Origin: Balneolales bacterium | GTDB lineage: Bacteria > Bacteroidota > Rhodothermia > Balneolales > Natronogracilivirgulaceae | Assembly (NCBI GenBank): GCA_007127695.1 | Contig: SKYW01000256.1 | Span: 1 to 20,946, forward strand | DNA length: 20,946 nucleotides | Direction of reading: 5' to 3' | Shown here: positions 7,068 to 15,012 of the stretch, piece after piece | How the letters are laid out: the number at the start of each line of letters is the position of its first letter | Position numbering within the stretch: the first letter of the stretch is position 1 | The notes under the pieces: generated by a model | Databases searched by the model: none | Told to the model about the DNA's origin: nothing | The model's input: the letters and a program-made list of their open reading frames with translations, nothing else | Translations under genes and position numbers: made by a program

Positions 7068-10000
7068 ATGAACAATACCAGAAAAAGCAATCACTATATT
7101 GCCTTTATGTGGACCGTCTGTGCGGCTTTATGGCTACTGCCTGTATTCGCCACAGCAGGTGCACAGGCAGCTGATGAAACACGCTTATTGCGTTTCCCTG
7201 ACATCCACGAAAACCAAATCGTTTTCTCTTATGCCGGAAATCTTTACACCGTACCGGTAAACGGCGGCACGGCCCGTCGTCTTACCAGCCACGAAGGGTA
7301 CGAAGTGTTCCCGCGCTATTCGCCGGATGGCCGGTGGATCGCTTTTACCGGTCAGTACGACGGTAATACCGAAGTGTACCGGATTCCCGCGGGTGGAGGC
7401 GAGCCCGAGCGGATGACCTGGACCCCGACCCTGGGACGGGACGATGTGGCTGATCGCATGGGCCCGAATAACATCGTCATGGGGTGGACTCCCGACGGTG
7501 AACAGGTCCTATTCCGCTCCCGGAAACGCGAATTCAACTCCTTCAAAGGGCACCTCTACCTGACCCACCCGGAAGGCGACATCGCCGAGCAGCTTCCGTT
7601 GCCCCGCGGCGGATTTGCATCCTACTCGTCAGACGGCTCAAAATTGGCCTACAATCGCATTTTCCGCGAATTCCGCACCTGGAAACGCTATCGCGGTGGC
7701 ATGGCCGACGATATTTGGGTATACGATTTCGAAACAAAGGAGACCATCCGCATCACCGATACCCCCGCCCAGGACATCATCCCCATGTGGCACGGTGATC
7801 GCATCTACTTTATCTCGGACCGCGAAGAGAGCAGCCGGATGAACCTCTATGTCTATGACCTGCAATCGGAAGAGACCCGAAAGCTGACAAATTTTACCGA
7901 CTTTGACATCAAGTTCCCGTCCATCGGTCAACGACATATCGTTTTTGAAAACGGCGGGTATATTTACCGCTTCAACCTCGCTACCGAAGAATACCAGCGG
8001 GTACCGATCCGTGTCCGCGACGACCGGCTTACCGGACGCGGCGGGCTCACCGATGCTTCCGGGATCATCCATACCTTTGATGTGTCGCCTGACGGCAACC
8101 GGGCGCTATTCGGAGCCCGCGGCGATATCTTCACCGTACCGGCACGCAGCGGCATCACCCGCAACCTGACCCGCACCCCGGGCGTGCACGACCGCAACCC
8201 GGTCTGGTCGCCCGATGGACGCCATATCGCATTCATCTCCGACATGAGCGGCGAGGATGAAATCTACGTCATCCCGCAGGACGGGTCCGGCGAACCGCGC
8301 CAGATCACAACCGGGGCAGACACGTACAAGTACCGCATTGTGTGGTCGCCCGACAGCGAGAAAATCCTCTGGGCGGACAAGAAACTGCGCCTGAACATGG
8401 TGGATGTGGCCAGCGGCGATGTTACGGTAGTGCGCCAGGCCGAGGCATGGGAGATGTCGCAGTATACCTGGTCGCCGGACAGCCGGTGGATTGCCTATAC
8501 GCTGCCCGAGGTGGAAGCCATGAGTCGCATCTGGCTCTATTCCCTTGAAAAAGATGAGCATTTCAAGGTGACGGACGGCTGGTATTCGGCCAGTCATCCC
8601 GAGTTCAGCCGCGAGGGCAAGTACCTGTTCTTCGTTTCCAACCGTGACTTCAATCCGATTTACAGTCAGACCGAGTGGAACCACGCCTATGCCGATATGC
8701 AGCGCATCTACTTCGTGACCTTGCGGGCGGACCTGAAATCGCCTTTCAAACCAAAAAACGACGAGGTGAAGATCGGGGATGAGGAAGAGGAGGAAGGCAA
8801 TGACGAGGATCCCACCGAGCGGATCCAAATCGACACCGAGGGACTTTCCAGCCGCATTATAGACCTGCCGGTTTCCGCATCCAACTACGGAAACCTGCAA
8901 TCGGTTGGATCCCGCATCTATTACCAGCGCAACGGCATGTCCGACCGCCAGCCCATGCTGCTGTTCTACAATCTGGACGATGAAAAAGAACAGACCATCG
9001 GTGCTTACAACAGCTACCGGATTTCCCATGACGGCAAGAAGGTGATGCTGGCGCGCGGAAGTACCTACGCCATCGTGGATCTGCCGGCGCAGGAAACCGA
9101 TCCCGATCCGGCACTGGACCTTTCCAACATGAAAGTGCGCCTGGACCGCACAAAAGAGTGGGTGCAGATCTTCAACGAAAGCTGGCGGCAGATGCGTGAT
9201 TTCCTGTATGCGCCGAACATGCATGGCGTGGACTGGGAAGCAGTGCGCCAGAACTACCGTCCGCTCGTGGATCATGTGGCCCATCGCAATGACCTGACCT
9301 ATGTCATCGGCGAGATGATCGGAGAGCTCAATGTGGGACACGCCTATGTCGGCGGGGGTGACCGCCCGCAGCCGGAGCGCATCCAGATGGGGCGCCTGGG
9401 AGCCGAACTTGCCCGTGACACGGACAGTGGATTCTACCGGATCGAACGCATACTGACAGGGGAGAACTGGGTGGATTCACGGCGCTCGCCGCTCACGGAA
9501 GTGGGCGTACAGGTGACCGAGGGGATGTACATCATCCGTGTGAACGGCCTGCTTACTTCCGACATGACCAACATCTACGAATCGCTGATCGACAAGGCCG
9601 GGAAACCGGTGGTGCTGAGTGTGAATGAGCAGTCGCAGGTCTCCGGTGCCAGGGATGTGGTGGTCACGCCGATTGCCGATGAAGCCGACCTCTATTACTA
9701 CAACTGGGTGCAGGATAACATCCGGAAGGTGACGGAGGCTTCAGACGGACGTGTCGGGTATCTGCACATTCCGGATATGGGTCCGGGCGGACTCAACGAG
9801 TTCGTGAAGCATTTCTATCCGCAGCTCCGCAAGGATGCGCTGATCATTGATGTGCGCGGCAACGGAGGCGGAAACGTATCCCCCATGATCATCGAGCGCC
9901 TGCGCCGCGAACTGGCCATGATTGACATGGCGCGGAATGCCGTGCCCACGCCGGATCCATCCGCCATGATGCTCGGGCCCATGGTCACCCTGATCGATCC

Positions 10001-10352
10001 GTTTTCGGCATCGGACGGCGACCTGTTCCCGTACCGGTTCCGCAAGCACGGTCTTGGCAAGCTGATCGGACAGCGGACATGGGGCGGTGTGGTCGGGATT
10101 CGGCAGAGTCTGCCGTTTGTGGATGGCGGATCCCTGAACCGGCCGGAATTCGCCTCCTATGATACCGAAGGCACGAAATGGATTATTGAGGGTCATGGAG
10201 TGGAACCGGATATCCCGGTCGACAACGATCCGGCCAAAGAGTATGCCGGCATCGACGAGCAGTTGAATGCCGCTGTGGAACATCTGCTCGAACTTCTGGA
10301 AGAGATCGATGTCGCACTTCCGGAACCGCCCGATTACCCGATAAAGCGGTAA
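7068..10352 (+). CDS. Exported tricorn-type protease (beta-propellers, PDZ, S41-like catalytic domain)
   Basis: This is a 1094-residue protein starting at ATG 7068; a TTG three codons earlier is less likely. A signal peptide (about 1-35, ending TAGAQA-AD) sends it to the periplasm. The N-terminal 600 or so residues are WD40-like/TolB-like propeller blades with repeated FPRYSPDGRWIAFT and VWSPDGRHIAFIS motifs. A short acidic loop (DEEEEEGNDED) ends the second propeller. Next come a helical C1 domain, a PDZ domain and the C2 hydrolase core. Catalytic candidates by comparison with Thermoplasma Tricorn (Ser745, His746, Ser965, Glu1023) are His758 in NVGHAYVGGG, the nucleophile Ser982 in ASDGDLFPYRF, and Glu1046 in HGVEPDI. 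The position of Ser745 is Gly757 here. Tricorn cleaves oligopeptides made by larger proteases; the exported form probably digests peptides in the periplasm. A strong terminator lies downstream. Confidence 0.92.
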   Translation: MNNTRKSNHYIAFMWTVCAALWLLPVFATAGAQAADETRLLRFPDIHENQIVFSYAGNLYTVPVNGGTARRLTSHEGYEVFPRYSPDGRWIAFTGQYDGNTEVYRIPAGGGEPERMTWTPTLGRDDVADRMGPNNIVMGWTPDGEQVLFRSRKREFNSFKGHLYLTHPEGDIAEQLPLPRGGFASYSSDGSKLAYNRIFREFRTWKRYRGGMADDIWVYDFETKETIRITDTPAQDIIPMWHGDRIYFISDREESSRMNLYVYDLQSEETRKLTNFTDFDIKFPSIGQRHIVFENGGYIYRFNLATEEYQRVPIRVRDDRLTGRGGLTDASGIIHTFDVSPDGNRALFGARGDIFTVPARSGITRNLTRTPGVHDRNPVWSPDGRHIAFISDMSGEDEIYVIPQDGSGEPRQITTGADTYKYRIVWSPDSEKILWADKKLRLNMVDVASGDVTVVRQAEAWEMSQYTWSPDSRWIAYTLPEVEAMSRIWLYSLEKDEHFKVTDGWYSASHPEFSREGKYLFFVSNRDFNPIYSQTEWNHAYADMQRIYFVTLRADLKSPFKPKNDEVKIGDEEEEEGNDEDPTERIQIDTEGLSSRIIDLPVSASNYGNLQSVGSRIYYQRNGMSDRQPMLLFYNLDDEKEQTIGAYNSYRISHDGKKVMLARGSTYAIVDLPAQETDPDPALDLSNMKVRLDRTKEWVQIFNESWRQMRDFLYAPNMHGVDWEAVRQNYRPLVDHVAHRNDLTYVIGEMIGELNVGHAYVGGGDRPQPERIQMGRLGAELARDTDSGFYRIERILTGENWVDSRRSPLTEVGVQVTEGMYIIRVNGLLTSDMTNIYESLIDKAGKPVVLSVNEQSQVSGARDVVVTPIADEADLYYYNWVQDNIRKVTEASDGRVGYLHIPDMGPGGLNEFVKHFYPQLRKDALIIDVRGNGGGNVSPMIIERLRRELAMIDMARNAVPTPDPSAMMLGPMVTLIDPFSASDGDLFPYRFRKHGLGKLIGQRTWGGVVGIRQSLPFVDGGSLNRPEFASYDTEGTKWIIEGHGVEPDIPVDNDPAKEYAGIDEQLNAAVEHLLELLEEIDVALPEPPDYPIKR

Positions 10353-10466
10353 CCCGGTAAAGCGTCAGCCCGGTCGAAGGCAGATCTTCCTAAGGACTGT
10401 TTGAAATCCGGGAGTATGGCCTTCTCGGCACCGGGGACTTCTCGGTCCGAGAGCTCAGTCGTTGAG

Positions 10467-10506
10467 ACCGGAGATCAGGCATTGTCACCGGAAATAAGGC
10501 ATTGTC
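10467..10506. repeat. Two tandem 20-bp repeats after the tricorn gene
   Basis: ACCGGAGATCAGGCATTGTC (10467-10486) is followed directly by ACCGGAAATAAGGCATTGTC (10487-10506), 18 of 20 identical. The pair abuts the terminator hairpin. A palindrome TCTCGG-T-CCGAGA lies just upstream (10440-10452). The spacer between the tricorn gene and the FAS1 gene (10353-10777, 425 bases) has no plausible gene. It contains, in order, this palindrome, these repeats, a terminator and the TCATTG dyads. Confidence 0.65.
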
Positions 10507-10510
10507 ATAG

Positions 10511-10549
10511 AAAAAGCATCGGCTCCCTGGCGGGGCTGATGCTTTTTTT
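10511..10549 (+). terminator. Rho-independent terminator of the tricorn gene
   Basis: AAAAAGCATCGGC (10511-10523) pairs with GGCTGATGCTTTTTTT (10534-10549) around a loop of about a dozen bases, with one mismatch, and ends in a seven-T run. It lies about 160 bases after the tricorn stop. The A-tract on the other side would allow weak function in the opposite direction. Confidence 0.82.
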
Positions 10550-10566
10550 GTGTGCGCATATCAGAG

Positions 10567-10620
10567 CTGGTCATATTCATTGCCTGCCAATGACCAGATC
10601 ATTGCACACCAATGACTTGG
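10567..10620. promoter_or_regulatory. Twin dyads TCATTG-N5-CAATGA, 22 bp apart (candidate operator)
   Basis: Two perfect 6-bp inverted repeats with 5-base centres lie at 10577-10593 (centre CCTGC) and 10599-10615 (centre CACAC). Their starts are exactly 22 bp apart, about two helical turns. An outer 8-bp dyad, CTGGTCAT (10567-10574) with ATGACCAG (10590-10597), overlaps the first. The sites lie downstream of the tricorn terminator and 160-200 bases before the FAS1 gene start, where a promoter and its regulator sites are expected. The protein that might bind is unknown. Alternatively the dyads are transcript hairpins or a two-copy minisatellite. Confidence 0.5.
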
Positions 10621-10777
10621 GTCTCAAGGTCGGTTTTATGGATCCGGTAAGATCAGTACAGGTTGCAAAAAAAAACGAATTCCCGGGAACGTCACAGGCC
10701 GTTTTGCTCTTTTGCACTGTGTTCTCAGACAACAACATGGCAATACAACAACCTATCAACAACCAAATACCGTATCA

Positions 10778-11683
10778 ATGAAAACCAAAAGATTTTATCT
10801 ACCAATATTCATGCTCTTTTTTGCATTCACCCTGAATGCATGTTCGGATGACGCAACGACCTCGTCCGATATGCAGGATCCCAGCATCACTGAAATTGCA
10901 GCTTCCAACGCCCAGTTCTCAACACTGGTCGGTGCGTTGCAAGCTACCGGACTCGATGCCGCCCTGGACGGCGACGGCGAATTCACCGTATTTGCACCGA
11001 CCGACGATGCTTTTGCCGCACTTCCTGAGGGAACATTGGAGTCACTTACCGAAGAACAGCTGGAAGCCATCCTTCTGTACCATGTACTCGGTGCTGAAGT
11101 ATTCTCCGGTCAACTCGAAGCACAGCAAGCCGCTCAAACCCTGAATGGTGAGGAAGTTTTCATTACCGCTTCCGGCAACGGCGTCACAGTGAATGCTGCT
11201 GCCAGCGTAACTACCGCTGATATTGAAGCACGCAACGGTGTCATCCATGTCATCGATGCTGTGGTTCTCCCGGATGCCTACGGCACAATCGTAGATAATG
11301 CCGTAAAGCGTTATTTCCTTTCCAACCTTGTGCAAGCCGTCATACAGGCTGACCTGGTGGATGCCCTGCTTGGTGAAGGTCCTTTCACCGTATTCGCACC
11401 GACCGACGAAGCTTTTGCAGCCATCGCAGGCGTAGCTGCCGGCCTTACAGTAGAAGAGCTGACCAATGTGCTTCTCTACCACGTAATTCAGGGTGAAGTC
11501 CTGTCAACCGATCTTCAGCCAACGCAGCAAGTGACCGCATTAAACGGCGAAACACTGACCATTGAAGTGGCCGGTGGTGTTGCGACGATAAACGGCTCGG
11601 CTGGTATTACCACGGTCGATATTCGCGGTACCAATGGTGTGATTCATGTCATCGATGAAGTGCTGCTTCCGTCCGCTGACTAA
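10778..11683 (+). CDS. Fasciclin (two FAS1 domains) lipoprotein
   Basis: This 301-residue protein starts at ATG 10778. An ATG further upstream would add 22 residues before the signal and is rejected. The signal sequence ends in the lipobox LNAC (Cys22), followed by Asp-Asp and a Ser/Thr/Asp-rich tether. Two FAS1 domains follow, at about 36-167 and 168-301. Each has the H1 motif FTVFAPTD-x-AFA and the H2 motif NGVIHVID-x-V-LP, so the protein is an internal duplication. FAS1 domains mediate adhesion and weak protein contacts at cell surfaces. It is monocistronic, with its own spacer rich in dyads and a terminator after it. Asp directly after the lipobox Cys can be an inner-membrane retention signal in enterobacteria, but that rule is not safe in this phylum, so location (periplasm or surface) is open. 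Confidence 0.93.
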   Translation: MKTKRFYLPIFMLFFAFTLNACSDDATTSSDMQDPSITEIAASNAQFSTLVGALQATGLDAALDGDGEFTVFAPTDDAFAALPEGTLESLTEEQLEAILLYHVLGAEVFSGQLEAQQAAQTLNGEEVFITASGNGVTVNAAASVTTADIEARNGVIHVIDAVVLPDAYGTIVDNAVKRYFLSNLVQAVIQADLVDALLGEGPFTVFAPTDEAFAAIAGVAAGLTVEELTNVLLYHVIQGEVLSTDLQPTQQVTALNGETLTIEVAGGVATINGSAGITTVDIRGTNGVIHVIDEVLLPSAD

Positions 11684-11707
11684 ATCCCTGGCGATGAACT
11701 GTCCGGC

Positions 11708-11775
11708 TGACCATCCACCAAAAATGCGAATGGTCACTCAGTGCTGATACCTCAGACCGGGAATCCCCTCTGAGG
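11708..11775. repeat. Two inverted repeats downstream of the FAS1 gene
   Basis: TGACCAT (11708-11714) pairs with ATGGTCA (11730-11736) across 15 bases, and CCTCAG (11750-11755) pairs with CTGAGG (11770-11775) around GGG-AAT-CCC. They precede the real terminator by 30-100 bases and may form 3' untranslated hairpins. Confidence 0.4.
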
Positions 11776-11805
11776 CACCGCCGGGCAAAGCAGAAAAAAA
11801 TACTG

Positions 11806-11842
11806 AAAAGCCATGACCACTTTGCTGGTTATGGCTTTTTTT
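11806..11842. terminator. Terminator between convergent FAS1 and clpA genes
   Basis: AAAAGCCATGACCA (11806-11819) pairs with TGGTTATGGCTTTTTTT (11826-11842) around a 6-base loop, with one mismatch. The plus strand ends in seven Ts. On the minus strand the same hairpin is followed by TTTT, so it can serve both FAS1 and clpA, whose stop is 25 bases away. Confidence 0.85.
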
Positions 11843-11866
11843 GTGGGTGCGCCCGGCAGGGCGCAT

Positions 11867-14419
11867 TCACTTGATCGATTCGGCAAACCGGAATGTCAGC
11901 CCGTCGTCCTTTTCTGACAGTGTGACGCTGCCGCCCTGCTGCAGCTTGCCGAACAGCATCTCGTCCACAAGCCGGTTCTTGATGGCTTCCTGAATAACCC
12001 GGGCCATGGGCCTGGCGCCGAACGCCGGATCGTATCCCTTGTCCGCCAGCCAGTTTACCGCTTTTTTGGTCAGGTGGATGCGGATGTTCTTGCCTTTAAG
12101 CTGCAGCTCCAGCTCCTTTATGAATTTGTAGACGATGCTCTCGACAACCGTTCGATCCAGATGCCGGAAGATGACGATATCATCAAGACGGTTCCGGAAT
12201 TCAGGACTGAAATGCTTTTCAATGGCTTTTTTCGGCTCACCGCCAAGTTTGGAACTCCCCTCACCGCCAAAGCCGATTTTCGAGCTGCTCATCTCGCGCG
12301 AACCGACATTGGATGTCATCACCAGAAGTACATTGCGGAAGTCGGCCTTCCGTCCGGTATTGTCGGTGGCCGTGGCATAATCCATGATCTGCAGCAGGAT
12401 ATTGAAAATGTCCGGGTGCGCTTTCTCAATCTCATCCAGTAAAAGCACCGAATTGGGCTGACGCCGGATGGCATCGGTCAGCAGGCCGCCCTGTTCAAAC
12501 CCGACATATCCGGCCGGCGCTCCGATGAGCCGTGACACGGTATGCTTCTCCATGTATTCGCTCATGTCAAACCGGATAAGAGGAATACCGAGCTGTTCGG
12601 CTGTCTGACGGCAAAGCTCGGTCTTTCCCACTCCTGTGGGACCGGAAAAGAGGAACGATCCGACCGGCTTGGTTTCGTTTCCGAGACCGGCCCGGCTTCG
12701 CTTTACGGCAGCCACCAATGCTTTGACCGCCGGCTCCTGTCCGTAAACGTTGCGGTTCAGCTCCTCTTCCAGGTCGCGCAGACTCTCTTTCTCAGCACCC
12801 GCCAGCTGATGCACAGGGACACGCGCCATCTTGGATACCAGCATTTCAATGTCGCGTGTACCGACCTGTTTACGGTCCGATGACCGCAGGGAGACCTGCG
12901 AACACGCTTCGTCAATCACGTCGATCGCTTTGTCGGGCAGCCGGCGGTCGGTCAGATACTTGGCTGACAGACGGGCCGCGGACTCGAGGGCCGCATTGGT
13001 GATTTTCAATCCATGGTACTCTTCGTATACCCCTTTCAGGCCTTTCAGGATTTCGACGGTGGTCGCCACATCAGGCTCGTCAATTTCAATCTTCTGGAAT
13101 CGGCGCGACAGCGCCCGATCTTTTTCAAACAGGTTCTTGTACTCTTCAAAGGTAGTGGCCCCAATGCACCGGATCTTGCCGTCGGCCAGCAGCGGCTTGA
13201 GCATGTTGGACGCATCCATCGTACTGGATCCCGCCGCACCCGCACCGATGATCGTGTGGATTTCATCAATGAAAAGGATCACGTTCTTGCGTTGCTGAAG
13301 TGTCTTGAGCACTCCTTTCAGCCGCGCTTCGAAATCACCGCGGAACTTGGTTCCGGCAAGCAGTGAACCGAGATCCAATGCATAGATCCGGAAATCATGG
13401 ATGCGTTCCGGCACCTCGCCGCCAACGATCTTCTGGGCCAGCCCCTGGGTGATGGCGGTCTTGCCCACACCGGGATCACCGACAAAAATCGGATTGTTCT
13501 TCTGCCGGCGGCACAGGATCTCGATGCTCCGTCCGATTTCCATATCACGCCCGATAACCCTGTCAAAGTGTCCCTCACGGGCTTTGGCAGTCCATTCCTC
13601 GGTATAGAGCTCAAGCAGGCCGGTCTTTTTCCGTCGGGTGCCGGCACCGCTCCCGGGTGTTGTTCCCGGACGAGAGTCCCCTGCAGGATCCCCTTCGCTT
13701 TTGTCCGGGCGGGAGTGGTACCGCCTTTTGCCGCTGCCTGGCACGTCCGGAATCCCGAAGATATCATCCCTGTCTTCGTCATCAGCATCTCCATCTCCAC
13801 CCGGATCCACAAAACCATCTTCATCTTCGTAGTCACGCCCGTCTTGCTCCTCCTGCTCCCCGAACGGATCTTCACTGTCTGCGGTATCCGGATCGAACCC
13901 GTCGTCCCATTCCGACTCGTCGTGGAAATCATCGCCATCACTGCCCGGATCAGCGCTGCCATCCTCATCGTCATCTTCAGGCTGTTCAAACCCGGGTTTG
14001 GCGATGCCGTGTGCCACATAATTGAGCACATCCAGGCGGGTCACATCCTGCTTTTCCAGAAAATAGACGGCGTGACTCTCTTCCTCGGCGAACATGGAGA
14101 CCAGCAGGTCGCCTACGTCGACCTTTTCCTGTTCGGCAGACTGGCTGTGGATGAGGGTGCGCTGGACGGTGCGGCGGAATCCGAGGGTATGAAGGGGTTC
14201 CGCGGATTTGTCCCGCCGGACAGGGATATGACTGTAAAAGTCTTCCAGGTCCTTGTCCAGCATCTGAATGTCCGTTCCGCAGCTGCGCAGTATCCTGGCC
14301 CCGGTTTCGTCCCTCGCAATGGCATGCAGCATGTGCTCGAGCGTGATCATCTCATGTCCGAGATGAGAAGCAATCATAAAGCTATTCCGGAGAACCCGGT
14401 CCAGTGCCTTGGTGATCAT
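11867..14419 (-). CDS. clpA: ATP-dependent Clp protease ATP-binding subunit ClpA, with acidic linker
   Basis: This is an 850-residue AAA+ unfoldase. The Clp-N domain covers about 1-140. A linker follows whose residues 148-221 are about half Asp/Glu, then a basic/Gly patch to about 265. AAA-1 has Walker A GDPGVGKT (314-321) and Walker B ILFIDEIH. AAA-2 has Walker A GPTGVGKT (593-600), LLLDEIEKAH, and the ClpP-docking loop IGF (715-717). A ClpB-type coiled-coil middle domain is absent, and clpS is directly upstream, both of which support ClpA over ClpB or ClpC. ClpA unfolds substrates, including ClpS-delivered N-end-rule proteins, into ClpP. E. coli ClpA is 758 residues; the excess is the acidic linker. 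clpP is not in the window. Transcription is probably from the clpS promoter and ends at the shared terminator. Confidence 0.95.
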   Translation of the reverse strand: MITKALDRVLRNSFMIASHLGHEMITLEHMLHAIARDETGARILRSCGTDIQMLDKDLEDFYSHIPVRRDKSAEPLHTLGFRRTVQRTLIHSQSAEQEKVDVGDLLVSMFAEEESHAVYFLEKQDVTRLDVLNYVAHGIAKPGFEQPEDDDEDGSADPGSDGDDFHDESEWDDGFDPDTADSEDPFGEQEEQDGRDYEDEDGFVDPGGDGDADDEDRDDIFGIPDVPGSGKRRYHSRPDKSEGDPAGDSRPGTTPGSGAGTRRKKTGLLELYTEEWTAKAREGHFDRVIGRDMEIGRSIEILCRRQKNNPIFVGDPGVGKTAITQGLAQKIVGGEVPERIHDFRIYALDLGSLLAGTKFRGDFEARLKGVLKTLQQRKNVILFIDEIHTIIGAGAAGSSTMDASNMLKPLLADGKIRCIGATTFEEYKNLFEKDRALSRRFQKIEIDEPDVATTVEILKGLKGVYEEYHGLKITNAALESAARLSAKYLTDRRLPDKAIDVIDEACSQVSLRSSDRKQVGTRDIEMLVSKMARVPVHQLAGAEKESLRDLEEELNRNVYGQEPAVKALVAAVKRSRAGLGNETKPVGSFLFSGPTGVGKTELCRQTAEQLGIPLIRFDMSEYMEKHTVSRLIGAPAGYVGFEQGGLLTDAIRRQPNSVLLLDEIEKAHPDIFNILLQIMDYATATDNTGRKADFRNVLLVMTSNVGSREMSSSKIGFGGEGSSKLGGEPKKAIEKHFSPEFRNRLDDIVIFRHLDRTVVESIVYKFIKELELQLKGKNIRIHLTKKAVNWLADKGYDPAFGARPMARVIQEAIKNRLVDEMLFGKLQQGGSVTLSEKDDGLTFRFAESIK

Positions 14420-14446
14420 GAGATATGTGGTTCTTTCGCGATGAGG

Positions 14447-14761
14447 TTATGCTTTTTCCATGGTGCATCGAAGCGGGAAGCCTGCCTTTTTGCTACTTTG
14501 TGTCACCATCTCGACTTTGGTTTCGGCGATGTCGCGCGTAAACACTCCGCAGATGCCGGAACCCTTGCGGTGCACGTCCGACGTGATATTTACGGCCTCC
14601 GGGACGGGCTTGCCAAAAATACCGGTCAGCACACTCACAACAAAGTCAAAGGTGGTGTAATCATCATTGAGCAGGATCACCTTGTACATGGAAGGTTCGC
14701 CTGCCTTGCTTTTTTTTCTGGTTCGGGTGGCCGATTGTTTCTGGGATGCTACTTCGGACAT
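14447..14761 (-). CDS. clpS: ClpS adaptor for N-end-rule degradation
   Basis: This 104-residue protein begins at ATG 14761. A flexible charged N-terminal extension (1-24) is followed by the ClpS core: YKVILLNDDYTTFDFVVSVL (26-45, with the N-degron pocket's Asn-Asp-Asp), VHRKGSGICGVFTRDIAETK in the middle, and GFPLRCTMEKA at the end. ClpS binds proteins with bulky hydrophobic N-terminal residues and hands them to ClpA. The canonical H of the V-H-x-x-G-x-G-x-C segment is present. The gene is 27 bases upstream of clpA on the same strand, the usual clpS-clpA operon order. Confidence 0.95.
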   Translation of the reverse strand: MSEVASQKQSATRTRKKSKAGEPSMYKVILLNDDYTTFDFVVSVLTGIFGKPVPEAVNITSDVHRKGSGICGVFTRDIAETKVEMVTQSSKKAGFPLRCTMEKA

Positions 14762-15012
14762 GGTATACTGTGAGTTTGTTTCTTATATTCCGACAAATTC
14801 TCAAACGCCTGAGTGTCCTGTAAAATTATCAGTTAGGTCTTCACGTTGCAATAGTGAAACCATTTTCAGGTAGAGGAATTTTCATTTACCGGGTCGGAGT
14901 TGAATTTCTTTTTCTGATTGGAGTCATCCCGGTCGGCAAAGAGAGCCATCCACAAGAAAAGGGTCAAGCAGCAGTTCGGATAAAAGTTTATGTAATAAAA
15001 TGATCAGTTTGT
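14762..15012. other. Divergent spacer between clpS and olsF (no gene)
   Basis: These 251 bases must carry the promoters for clpS-clpA (minus) and the acyltransferase (plus). I see no open frame, repeat or hairpin I would defend. The last 40 bases before the acyltransferase start are A/T-rich (GATAAAAGTTTATGTAATAA), as is usual for leaders in this phylum. Confidence 0.5.

Noticed and set aside
8106..9341. 411-codon open frame on the minus strand inside the tricorn gene
   Set aside because: It is fully antisense to conserved propeller and C1-domain coding sequence, and its His-rich, random-looking composition is typical of an antisense frame.
13397..14773. 458-codon open frame on the plus strand opposite clpA/clpS
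   Set aside because: It is antisense to two clearly recognisable genes, has no family features and is low-complexity where clpA encodes its acidic linker. It is a GC-bias shadow frame.
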